NCBI GenBank assembly: GCA_008363215.1
Contig: RHKP01000016.1
Location: 1 to 64,000 of the forward strand
Direction of reading: 5' to 3'
Length of the DNA stretch: 64,000 nt
Source of the DNA: Cyanobacteria bacterium CYA
Lineage (GTDB): Bacteria; Planctomycetota; Phycisphaerae; Phycisphaerales; UBA1924
The notes under the pieces were generated by a model, which searched no databases, was not told the origin of the DNA, and saw only the letters and a list, made by a program, of their open reading frames with translations. Below are positions 1 through 7,564 of the stretch, one piece after another. Each line of letters starts with the position of its first letter. The stretch's first letter is position 1. The position numbers were made by a program, and so were the translations under genes.

Positions 1-58
1 GCCGAGCCTCCTTGCAGCACCAGCCAACCCCCTGGCCGGAATGCACGGCAATGTACAC

Positions 59-406
59 TCAAAGAGCCGGAAACGCAGACTTGCTTAGCGGCCTGCTAGT
101 CATGGCGAAGAAGCCCGCGAGAAGCCCGTGGAGTTCCAACTGACGATCAACCTGGGCACCGTCCGCAACGGCTACTTTGACGTGCTGTTGGATTGTCCAA
201 GCGTTCCAACACCGCACGATGGCCGTGTAGTTCCTCTGGGCGAACTCGCACCAGTCCGGGACGGCCAGACCATCCGCCTGCCGCCGGGTCAGGACGTGGT
301 TCGCCCAAACGGTGGCGTATGCGCCCAACCACCCGGCGAAGGTGGCGTCGCCGAACTTGCGGCGCTCCAATGGGTCTCCGCTGGCCTGAATCTGCTGGGT
401 GCTCAT
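59..406 (-). CDS. hypothetical protein, 115 aa
   Basis: I do not recognise this protein. It is a complete reading frame of 115 residues starting with ATG. There is no signal peptide or membrane segment. The middle is rich in Trp, Arg and aromatic residues (WANHVLTRRQ, then PDWCEFAQRNY), which reads like a small helical globular protein rather than random translation. It lies 88 bases beyond the terminator of the tRNA-Ala on the same strand. No clear Shine-Dalgarno precedes the ATG. A small accessory gene next to a tRNA 3' end could belong to an integrated element, but no integrase or attachment repeat is visible in the window. It might also be a chance open frame in GC-rich DNA. Confidence 0.4.
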   Translation of the reverse strand: MSTQQIQASGDPLERRKFGDATFAGWLGAYATVWANHVLTRRQADGLAVPDWCEFAQRNYTAIVRCWNAWTIQQHVKVAVADGAQVDRQLELHGLLAGFFAMTSRPLSKSAFPAL

Positions 407-494
407 GCCCAGAGTGTGCGGACGGGTCGAATCTTTCTTCCCCGATTCTCCCCCGGCCCCTTTTCGGCCCTTTTCCGGTCCACCCCAAAAAGCG

Positions 495-516
495 AAAAAG
501 CCCCGTAAAACAGGGC
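495..516 (-). terminator. intrinsic terminator of tRNA-Ala
   Basis: On the minus strand a 6-bp stem (GCCCTG pairing with CGGGGC, one G-U pair) closes a TTTTA loop and is followed by TTTTT. It begins 13 bases after the 3' end of the tRNA, the expected place for its terminator. Confidence 0.7.
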
Positions 517-528
517 CTTTCCTTCAAA

Positions 529-601
529 TGGAGCGGAGGAGGATCGAACTCCCGACCTCATCATTGCGAACGATGCGCTCTACCAGCTGAGCTACCGCCC
601 C
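529..601 (-). tRNA. tRNA-Ala (anticodon CGC)
   Basis: The minus strand folds into a standard 73-nt cloverleaf. The acceptor stem is GGGGCGG against CCGCTCC with one G-T pair. The D stem is GCTC/GAGC. The anticodon stem is CATCG/TGATG with loop TTCGCAA, giving anticodon CGC, which reads GCG (alanine). The T loop TTCGATC is present. The discriminator base is A, and CCA is not encoded. A TAGACT hexamer lies 12 bases upstream and a terminator lies downstream, so it is probably a single-gene transcript. Confidence 0.95.
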
Positions 602-612
602 GTGTGGGCAGA

Positions 613-618
613 AGTCTA
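613..618 (-). promoter_or_regulatory. -10 element of tRNA-Ala
   Basis: TAGACT on the minus strand, ending 11 bases before the mature tRNA 5' end. It resembles the TAnnnT hexamers found before many protein genes in this window. No convincing -35 was found. Confidence 0.45.
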
Positions 619-839
619 GGCCCTCTGCCGGGCGGCTGTCTGCCCGAGCCGGGCACGCAGCGCCGTCGGATCGGCGCCAAGTGCCCGGCGAGCGACCGGC
701 CAAAGCGGCGTCGAGGGCTCTTTCGCAGCCGACGACGGCTTCGAGGGTCAGAACCCTCGCTCCCGGTCGGACCTCCTTCCATAGGGCGCGGCGGCCGCCC
801 GCTTTGACCTTGTGGCGAACTCCCGGGAACCCCGGCGGC

Positions 840-845
840 TACTAT
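840..845 (+). promoter_or_regulatory. -10 element before the zinc-binding lipoprotein gene
   Basis: TACTAT followed by six bases and then the ATG at 852. This spacing would place the transcript start at or next to the start codon. A 10-bp perfect palindrome ATTTGCAAAT (844-853) overlaps the hexamer and the ATG and could be an operator for a metal regulator. That is inference. Confidence 0.45.
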
Positions 846-851
846 TTGCAA

Positions 852-1796
852 ATGCATTCGCGTTTGACCGTTGCGATTATCTCTACCCTGCTCGCCGGGC
901 TGTTCGCGCTCGGGGGGTGTGGGCGTGGCGAGGCTCCGGGTGGCGATCGCCTGGAACTCGTCGTCGCGACGATTCCGCCGATCCGTGGGCTGATCCGCCC
1001 GCTGCTGCCGGAGACGATCGGCGTCGTCACGCTCGTGGAGCCCGGACAGAACGCCCACGGGCATCGGCTCACGCCCGCCCAGGTCGCCACGGCCCGCACG
1101 GCCGACGTGCTCTTTGCCGTCGGCATGGGCATGGAGGAGGGGGCGCTCGAGCAGTTCCAGCGCGACCGCCCCGCCCACCAGCAGATCGCGGTGTTTGCCG
1201 AACTGGTCGACGCAGGCCTCAGCGCCGACGCGCACGCGGAGCACGACCACGCCGCAGGCGAGCGCGCCTCGCACGCCGACATGCACGTGTGGACCGACCC
1301 GGTGCTGTGCGCCGAGTTCGTCCAGGCGGCCTCGGCGATGCTGATCGAGCGGGTCCACGCCGCGCAGCCGTCGCTGGCGGCCGACATTGCGGCGCGGCGG
1401 GACGCGATGCTGGCGCGGATCCGGACGGTGGATGCGGCGTACGCCGAGCGGCTGGCGCCCTTTTCCGGGCAGAGCGTGCTGACCCAGCACCCGGCCTTTG
1501 CGCGAATGCTCGCACGCTATGGCATGCACGAGTTCTCGCTCAGCGCGACGTCGGGGCATGCCGGTCCGAGTGCCGCCGAGTTGTCGGCCGCGCTGGCGAC
1601 GGTGCGGGACCGCGGCGTGGTGGCGGTGTTCCTCGAGCCGCAGGCGCCCAGCGCCCTGCCGCGGCGCATCGCCGAGCAGGCGGGGCTGCCGATCGGTACG
1701 CTGGACCCGCTGGGATCGGGCGACTGGGAGGCGATGATGCACAGCAACCTGGACGCGCTGGTCGCCACACTGACGCAGGCGAGCGCCCGCCCATGA
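852..1796 (+). CDS. znuA: zinc/manganese ABC importer, substrate-binding lipoprotein
   Basis: Metal-binding protein of the ZnuA/TroA (SBP_bac_9) family, which catches Zn2+ or Mn2+ outside the membrane and hands it to the permease. The start at 852 is chosen because it gives a typical lipoprotein signal (MHSRLTVAIIS, hydrophobic core, LGGC lipobox near residue 22). The protein is 314 aa, normal for the family. Likely metal ligands include His in GQNAHGH and in the His/Asp-rich loop AHAEHDHAAG around residues 125-135. Such a His-rich loop is typical of zinc rather than manganese binders. The stop overlaps the next gene's ATG by 4 bases (ATGA), so it is translationally coupled to the ATPase. Zn versus Mn specificity is not certain. 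Confidence 0.85.
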   Translation: MHSRLTVAIISTLLAGLFALGGCGRGEAPGGDRLELVVATIPPIRGLIRPLLPETIGVVTLVEPGQNAHGHRLTPAQVATARTADVLFAVGMGMEEGALEQFQRDRPAHQQIAVFAELVDAGLSADAHAEHDHAAGERASHADMHVWTDPVLCAEFVQAASAMLIERVHAAQPSLAADIAARRDAMLARIRTVDAAYAERLAPFSGQSVLTQHPAFARMLARYGMHEFSLSATSGHAGPSAAELSAALATVRDRGVVAVFLEPQAPSALPRRIAEQAGLPIGTLDPLGSGDWEAMMHSNLDALVATLTQASARP

Positions 1797-2644
1797 GCGA
1801 CCAGCCGGCCATCCTGACCGAGAACCTGTGTTATCGCTATGCGAGCACGCCCGGGGGCGGGGGCGGTGACAGCGTGTCCGTCTCATCACCCGACGACGTC
1901 CTGAGCAACATCACGCTGCGCGTCGAAGTCGGCGAGAAACTGGGCATCCTCGGGCCCAACGGCGGCGGAAAGTCGACGCTGCTCAAACTCGTGCTCGGTC
2001 TGCTCCGCACCGATCGCGGCAGCGTGCGGATCTTCGGTATGACGCCCGAGCGAGCCACGGCCGAGGGACTGGTCGGCTACCTTCCGCAGCGGATCGAGGC
2101 GGCGCTGGACGCCCCGCTGTCGGTGCGACAGGTCATTGCGATGCCCGCGATGCTGCCGCTGGGCCCGTTGGCGCATCCGGGGGCTGACGTGTGCGCGCAC
2201 ATCGACCGCATCATCGGCCTGCTGGAACTGGACGGGCTGGCCGACCGCCCGGTCGCCGCGCTGTCCGGCGGGCAGTTGCAGCGGGCGATGATCGCGCGGG
2301 CGCTGTCGCGTCGCCCGCGGCTGCTGATCCTCGACGAGCCGACGGTCGGCATCGACGTGCGCGGGCAGCAGCGATTCGCCGAGATGCTCAACCGCCTGCA
2401 CAAAGAACTGAGTCTGACCGTGCTGCTGGTCAGCCACGAACTGCGAACCGTCGTCGCCGGCTCGGACCGCATCGCCTGCCTGGCGCGGACGATGCACTTC
2501 CACGGCTCGGCCGCCGGGCTCACGCCGCAGATCCTCGGCCAGGTCTTCCGCCACGACGTGGAGGCGGTGGTCGGTCCGGTGACGGCCGGAGAAGCGGGCG
2601 CTGACCGCGCCGGCGGGACGTGCGGGTGCGGGCATGAGCACTAA
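1793..2644 (+). CDS. znuC: zinc/manganese ABC importer, ATP-binding protein
   Basis: ATPase that powers the metal importer. The 283-aa protein shows Walker A GPNGGGKST, a Q-loop region (VGYLPQR), the ABC signature LSGGQ, Walker B LLILDEP and the switch histidine in VSHEL. An insertion of glycines and serines follows the first strand (TPGGGGGD). The C-terminus ends in a small Cys/His cluster (GTCGCGHEH) that may sense or buffer zinc; this is inference. It starts inside the stop of the binding-protein gene, and the permease gene follows after a 238-base gap, so all three belong together despite the gap. Confidence 0.88.
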   Translation: MSDQPAILTENLCYRYASTPGGGGGDSVSVSSPDDVLSNITLRVEVGEKLGILGPNGGGKSTLLKLVLGLLRTDRGSVRIFGMTPERATAEGLVGYLPQRIEAALDAPLSVRQVIAMPAMLPLGPLAHPGADVCAHIDRIIGLLELDGLADRPVAALSGGQLQRAMIARALSRRPRLLILDEPTVGIDVRGQQRFAEMLNRLHKELSLTVLLVSHELRTVVAGSDRIACLARTMHFHGSAAGLTPQILGQVFRHDVEAVVGPVTAGEAGADRAGGTCGCGHEH

Positions 2645-2882
2645 GGCAAGGCATGAGAGATCGGGCACTCGGCATGAGCAAAGGCGAGCGTCGGCAACCG
2701 CACACCAATCGCCGGATCACAGAGAGCCGGATCATCCGCCACCGGATCTCAGATCACACCGCCTCGTCGTGTCACTGCGTGCCGCTCGGTGGTGAAACAT
2801 CACGTCGCCGGCGGCCCGACAAGACCTGCAACCCGACGGCCGCATCACCGTTTGGCCGGATCGCCGAATCAGGAGCGCCCCC

Positions 2883-3749
2883 GTGGTCACGCTGAAGTAT
2901 CTCACCGAGCCCGGGCTGGCCGGGTTCTTCTGGCCGGTGGTGCTCACGGCCGTGCTGGTCGCCATCCTCGGCGGCGCGCTGAGTTGGCTGGTCGTCGTCC
3001 GACGCCTCTCGTTCATCGGCCAGGGCATCAGCCACTCGGCGTTCGGCGGCGTGGGACTGGCCCTGGTGCTCGGCGCAGGCACGGCCGGCGCGACCTCGAA
3101 CGCCCTGCTCATGGGCGTGGTGCTCGTGTTTGCGATCGCCTCGGCCCTGCTCATCGCCGCGATCGCCGACCGACGCTCGGGCAACACCGACGCGGCCATC
3201 GGCATCGTGCTGTCCGTTGCGATGGCAATCGGGTTCCTGCTGCATCACCACGCCCAGCGGGCCGCGGCGGCGCGCGGCCTGACCCCGCCGCCGTCGATCG
3301 AACAGGTCCTGTTCGGCTCGATCACGACCATCGCCTGGAGCGATCTGTGGCTGGGCGCGGTGCTGGGCGCCGTGGCGCTGTGGCTGCTGGTGTGGAAGCG
3401 CCACGCGGTGCTGTTCTGGATGTTCGACGAGCCGGCGGCGGAGGCCTTCGGCGTGCCGACGGCCTCGGTGCGCAGCCTCGTGCTGGCGGTGCTGGCGGTG
3501 GTTGTGGTCATCACGATGAAACTGGCCGGCGTGGTGCTGGCGACGGCGGTGCTGGTGCTGCCCGGCGCGGCCGCGCTGCGGCTGTCGAGCCGCCTGGGCA
3601 CGGTCATCACCTTGTCGATCAGCCTGGGCCTGTTCTGCTCGCTTGCCGGCCTGGTCGCGGCCTTCGAGTTGGATGTCCAGCCCGGCCCGACGATCGTGCT
3701 GGCCATGGTCGCGTGCGACCTGCTCGCCCGCCTGCTGGCGCGGCGGTGA
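2883..3749 (+). CDS. znuB: zinc/manganese ABC importer, permease
   Basis: Membrane channel subunit of the ABC-3 family (ZnuB/TroC-like), 288 aa, with about eight hydrophobic segments. The family motif FIGQGISHSAFGGVGLALVLG is visible near residues 42-62. The GTG start at 2883 is preceded by AGGAG at good spacing; no better ATG is present. The 238 bases between this gene and the ATPase contain several CCGGATC copies and no supported gene. They might hold an internal promoter, but none is obvious. The stop is immediately followed by AAAGGAGG and then the 21-bp repeat region. Confidence 0.85.
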   Translation: MVTLKYLTEPGLAGFFWPVVLTAVLVAILGGALSWLVVVRRLSFIGQGISHSAFGGVGLALVLGAGTAGATSNALLMGVVLVFAIASALLIAAIADRRSGNTDAAIGIVLSVAMAIGFLLHHHAQRAAAARGLTPPPSIEQVLFGSITTIAWSDLWLGAVLGAVALWLLVWKRHAVLFWMFDEPAAEAFGVPTASVRSLVLAVLAVVVVITMKLAGVVLATAVLVLPGAAALRLSSRLGTVITLSISLGLFCSLAGLVAAFELDVQPGPTIVLAMVACDLLARLLARR

Positions 3750-3781
3750 AAGGAGGTGCGCAGAGGTGGCGCCTGCGTGGC

Positions 3782-3863
3782 GCACCGAAGTGCCACCCGC
3801 CCGCACCGAGGTGCCGCCCGCCCGCACCGAGGTGCCACCTGGCGCACCGAAGTGCCACCGACG
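3782..3863 (+). repeat. 21-bp tandem repeat array 1 (4 units)
   Basis: Four units beginning GCACCGAAGTGCC or GCACCGAGGTGCC start at 3782, 3803, 3824 and 3844. Each unit is itself partly palindromic (GGCAC..GTGCC). The period of 21 bases equals seven codons, so every reading frame shows a 7-residue peptide repeat. No start codon or ribosome-binding site supports translation. The array lies between the zinc permease gene and the CRISPR array. Confidence 0.8.
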
Positions 3864-3969
3864 TGCGTCCTGGCACGTCGGTGCGAGCCGGTCCGGGGTT
3901 GCACCGAGTTCGCAACGCCGAACTCGGCGGCACAAGACTCGGTGCCACCTGCCCCCGGTGTGGATGCAC

Positions 3970-4137
3970 GAGGACCATTCATCGCTGTGCGACGCCCGTT
4001 CATCGATGTCCGGGGACAGAACGTCGATCTCCGAAGACATTTGATCGATGCGCGAAGACCACGCATCGATGTCCGAAGACATTTGATCGATGCGCGAAGA
4101 CATTTGATCGATCTTCGGAGACAATTGAGCGATCTCT
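3970..4137 (+). repeat. 21-bp tandem repeat array 2 (8 units)
   Basis: Eight imperfect units with the core GAAGACATTTGATCGATG are spaced exactly 21 bases apart (3970, 3991, 4012, 4033, 4054, 4075, 4096, 4117). Read on the minus strand the units give heptads such as KIDQMSS, RIDQMSS, DIDAWSS and EIDVLSP, with Ile and Met/Trp/Leu at a/d positions, i.e. a coiled-coil pattern. A minus-strand frame could start at GTG 4250, but it has no stop before it has run antisense through the whole permease gene, so a real protein is doubtful. It may be a decayed or minisatellite-like sequence. Confidence 0.8.
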
Positions 4138-4261
4138 GCGACGGTCTGAGGGACGGCGGAAGACCCCGGATCACGCCACACCCCAACACGCTCCCCCCAA
4201 GATCGCCGCAGATCGGGCCACGATCGCATGATCTGGTGTATCTGCCCCACACGATCGCGTC

Positions 4262-6211
4262 TCCTCCACCAAGGGTTACGGCAGGATCAGAGACAGTCAG
4301 GTGGGGCCGGTTTCCAACCGGCCGATGGTTGCGGATTGCTCTCGGGGCAGGATCAGATACACTACAAATTCTCTCCAACCCTTTCGGATTGGAGTTGCGG
4401 ATTGCTCTCGGGGCAGGATCAGATACACTCTGGAGGTACTTGGCCGGCGTCGTGACGTTGTTGCGGATTGCTCTCGGGGCAGGATCAGATACACTCTCGG
4501 CGCGGATCTGGTTGGCGAGAGTTTGGTTGCGGATTGCTCTCGGGGCAGGATCAGATACACTGGCCTCGCGGCCACACTCGACGGGTTCAAAGTTGCGGAT
4601 TGCTCTCGGGGCAGGATCAGATACACTGGACCGGGTGCTGGTCGTATCCGAGTGGATGTTGCGGATTGCTCTCGGGGCAGGATCAGATACACTCGTCTCC
4701 GCGCTTGGCGTGATACCTCTTGGGTTGCGGATTGCTCTCGGGGCAGGATCAGATACACTCCCGTCACACCAACCGCCAAGGTCGCTCATGTTGCGGATTG
4801 CTCTCGGGGCAGGATCAGATACACTAGGGTGGGTACAACATAACGGCGCGGCGGCGTTGCGGATTGCTCTCGGGGCAGGATCAGATACACTCCGATCGTG
4901 GCGACGTGGACGCAGGCGCAGGTTGCGGATTGCTCTCGGGGCAGGATCAGATACACTCAACTGGTTGAGCGGTAAAGACCGTTCAAGGTTGCGGATTGCT
5001 CTCGGGGCAGGATCAGATACACTTCCGGTTGTTCTGGTTGTTCCTCATGCCGAGTTGCGGATTGCTCTCGGGGCAGGATCAGATACACTGGACATCAGGA
5101 CCGGGGCGCCCTCGGCGGTGTTGCGGATTGCTCTCGGGGCAGGATCAGATACACTCCCGCCCTGGAACGGCATCGCGGCCGTCGGGTTGCGGATTGCTCT
5201 CGGGGCAGGATCAGATACACTACCGCGCTGTGACCGTGTTGATCGTGCGCAGTTGCGGATTGCTCTCGGGGCAGGATCAGATACACTCAGGCTGTGAGTG
5301 ACCGCCCCGGTGAATCGTTGCGGATTGCTCTCGGGGCAGGATCAGATACACTACGGGCACCGACCTCGACGACGCGGTCGCTGTTGCGGATTGCTCTCGG
5401 GGCAGGATCAGATACACTTGGAACCGTACACAACGCTTCCACCATTGCGTTGCGGATTGCTCTCGGGGCAGGATCAGATACACTCTTGCGAACGATAGAG
5501 GTCCGAACCCGCCGAGTTGCGGATTGCTCTCGGGGCAGGATCAGATACACTCCCCCGTCGTGTCATGGTGTACGGCGTGCAGTTGCGGATTGCTCTCGGG
5601 GCAGGATCAGATACACTGTGGGTATGACAGCCCCTACGTCTGGACTGGTTGCGGATTGCTCTCGGGGCAGGATCAGATACACTCTCGCCGCCGACGGAAA
5701 AACCGTCATCGCAGTTGCGGATTGCTCTCGGGGCAGGATCAGATACACTGGGTTGGGTCTCAGCCCATTCGACCACGGAGTTGCGGATTGCTCTCGGGGC
5801 AGGATCAGATACACTGCAGATGAGGTTGAACTGTCCGACATTCTTGTTGCGGATTGCTCTCGGGGCAGGATCAGATACACTCGACAAGGGCGTCGCAGTG
5901 AGCGTTGCGCTGTTGCGGATTGCTCTCGGGGCAGGATCAGATACACTGACTACCCCCCCGGCCGAGTCGTCCAGTGCGTTGCGGATTGCTCTCGGGGCAG
6001 GATCAGATACACTCTCATCGAGGGGCAGTGCTGCCGCCCCGTCGTTGCGGATTGCTCTCGGGGCAGGATCAGATACACTCCCGCCCTGGAACGGCATCGC
6101 CGCCATCGGGTTGCGGATTGCTCTCGGGGCAGGATCAGATACACTCGCCGGGACGCGATGCGCTGACTGAGTACAGTTGCGGATTGCTCTCGGGGCAGGA
6201 TCAGATACACT
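4262..6211 (+). CRISPR. type II-C CRISPR array, 29 perfect repeats plus one degenerate
   Basis: The 36-bp repeat starts GTTGCGGATTGCTCTCGG and ends GGATCAGATACACT. Perfect copies begin at 4328 and recur with a 66-bp period to the last at 6176-6211. Spacers are 30 bp, except 29 bp at 5288-5316 and 31 bp at 5485-5515. A degenerate repeat at 4262-4297 keeps only the 3' half (GGCAGGATCAGA) and has GACAGT instead of TACACT; its spacer is 4298-4327. This gives 29 spacers. The orientation is set by the tracrRNA anti-repeat at 10757-10794 and by the type II-C pattern of GTTG at the repeat start. The repeat end GATACACT matches host -10 elements, so each repeat probably drives its own crRNA. The last perfect repeat lies 48 bp from the cas2 stop codon. 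Confidence 0.98.
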
Positions 6212-6215
6212 GGCA

Positions 6216-6252
6216 GGCCCGCAAGTCCATGAATCCGCTGGACTTGCGGGCC
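6216..6252. repeat. 14-bp perfect inverted repeat between array and cas2
   Basis: GGCCCGCAAGTCCA (6216-6229) pairs perfectly with TGGACTTGCGGGCC (6239-6252) around a 9-base loop. It fills nearly all the space between the last CRISPR repeat and the cas2 stop. There is no U-run on either side. It could stop or stabilise convergent transcripts from the array and the cas operon, or mark the array end for the integration machinery. Neither role is shown by the sequence. Confidence 0.85.
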
Positions 6253-6259
6253 GGACCAC

Positions 6260-6592
6260 TCAGAAAAACTCGAGTTGCGACGGCGGATCCTCGACCTTTG
6301 TCCGCAGTTTTCCGACAAAACGCCGCATCCTTTCGTACTGCTTGTCCGTGATGGTGATGGTCCGCACTTCCCCTTCCTGAGGCACCCATCGGCCGACCCG
6401 CAACTCGTGAACCTCCGCGTTCTCCCGGCTGGCGCAGTGCCGGATGTACACCGAGAACTGCATCTTCACAAACCCGTCCTTGAGCAGTTTCTTGCGGAAT
6501 ATCGCGTAGCGGCGGCGGTCCGCCTTGGTGTGCATCGGAAGGTCGAACATCAGCACAACCCACATGAACCTGTACGCAGAAAGCGAGGGCAT
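6260..6592 (-). CDS. cas2: CRISPR-associated endonuclease Cas2
   Basis: Cas2 forms a dimer that bridges two Cas1 dimers in the complex that inserts new spacers. The 110-aa protein matches the type II Cas2 pattern: MWVVLMFDLP with the conserved Asp17, then RKKLLKDGFVKMQFSVYIRH. It has a short extra N-terminus (PSLSAYRF) before the usual start, so Met10 is an alternative start. It lies 3 bases after the cas1 stop, as part of one operon cas9-cas1-cas2. It is last in the operon and faces the array. Confidence 0.95.
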   Translation of the reverse strand: MPSLSAYRFMWVVLMFDLPMHTKADRRRYAIFRKKLLKDGFVKMQFSVYIRHCASRENAEVHELRVGRWVPQEGEVRTITITDKQYERMRRFVGKLRTKVEDPPSQLEFF

Positions 6593-6595
6593 GGC

Positions 6596-7552
6596 TCACG
6601 TTTGCCCGTCGTCTGCGCCCTCAGAATCGACCATGCCAAACTCCTCGACCGGGATACGCAGTGCCGGACTCCCCGATGCCAGGCTGTCGGCCAGCGACGA
6701 CGAATAGCGTGACAGCATCACCATCAGGGGGCCTGACCTGCCGCCATCGGAGCAGGTGGCGTGCAGCACGCCGAGCAGAATTCCCTTCACCGACTGATCA
6801 AGTTCCTGCCGACCTTCAAACGCGAGCCGGCGCACCCGGGCGTCGACCATCGGCCGGAGCGGCTCGATCAGGTCATCAGCCAGACACAGGGCATTCCCGC
6901 GCGCCGCATGCTTGAGGCCGATCGCCGGGAACAGGCCGCTTGAAACCAGCGCCCGCGCCATGCCCGCTCGGAGGATGGCGTAACCGTAGTCGAGCAGGTT
7001 GTTGGGCGGCTCACCCTGGCCCGGCGTGCGTCGGAAGCGCTCGCCGGGCAGGCCCTTGAACAGAGCCGCCCAGTACCGCCGCGCCGCCTGCGCCTCGATG
7101 TTGTCCGGGTCGCCCGATCGAACCCGCCCGGCCATGCCCCGCAAACCCGCCGCCTGTTGGGCGTCGGCCAGGTTGGCGGCCTGGGCCTCGATCTTGGCTT
7201 GAATGATCTGCGACCAGAGTTGCTTGCGAATGACCTTCCCGGCTTTGACCTGTTCGTCCACACGCCAGACCTGCTCGGCATGCGAGCTGAACGGGACCAG
7301 CAGCCCCGCCGGAGCATGGTCCTGGCCGCACACCACGACGACCGCCCCGGCCTGAGCGACGGCGCCCAGCAGGCGGTGGGTGTAGGTCACTTCATCGTGG
7401 TCTACGGCGAGCACGCCCAGGTCTTCAAGGGGAATGCGCCGCCGCATCGGCAGATGGTGGCGGTCGCTGTCCTTTCCAATGACCAGCAGGTGGCCCTGCT
7501 CGAGCGCCAGGTGCGCTGGTTCGGCGGAAATCTCGATCAGGCGTTTGATCAC
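6596..7552 (-). CDS. cas1: CRISPR-associated endonuclease Cas1
   Basis: The integrase that joins new spacers into the array. The 318-aa protein has the family layout: N-terminal beta domain, then an all-alpha domain with the likely metal ligands Glu153 (GDPDNIEAQAARRYW), His215 (GLKHAARGN) and Glu230 (CLADDLIEPLRP). The motif NNLLDYGYAILRA is also characteristic. The start is GTG at 7552, 12 bases after the cas9 stop. All catalytic positions appear intact, so adaptation is probably functional. Confidence 0.95.
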   Translation of the reverse strand: MIKRLIEISAEPAHLALEQGHLLVIGKDSDRHHLPMRRRIPLEDLGVLAVDHDEVTYTHRLLGAVAQAGAVVVVCGQDHAPAGLLVPFSSHAEQVWRVDEQVKAGKVIRKQLWSQIIQAKIEAQAANLADAQQAAGLRGMAGRVRSGDPDNIEAQAARRYWAALFKGLPGERFRRTPGQGEPPNNLLDYGYAILRAGMARALVSSGLFPAIGLKHAARGNALCLADDLIEPLRPMVDARVRRLAFEGRQELDQSVKGILLGVLHATCSDGGRSGPLMVMLSRYSSSLADSLASGSPALRIPVEEFGMVDSEGADDGQT

Positions 7553-7564
7553 GCCGACGGCTCC

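Noticed and set aside
59-601. Possible integrated element at the 3' end of tRNA-Ala
   Set aside because: No integrase and no duplicated tRNA end is visible in the window; only one small unknown gene lies there.
2772-4250. Long minus-strand open frame covering the zinc permease gene and the 21-bp repeats, with a heptad peptide near its start
   Set aside because: It runs antisense through a well-supported permease gene with no stop, and the part outside the heptads is Gln/Arg/His-rich, typical of antisense GC-rich frames. Kept only as a repeat observation.
4234-4255. GTGTATCTGCCCC, resembling a shortened reverse complement of the CRISPR repeat
   Set aside because: The match is short and gapped. 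It might be a second anti-repeat trace, but the real tracrRNA at 10757 is far better.
4297-6259. Several open frames inside the CRISPR array with repeated peptides (RIALGAGSDTL, YLILPREQSAT)
   Set aside because: They are translations of the 36-bp repeat, whose 66-bp period is divisible by three. Not genes.
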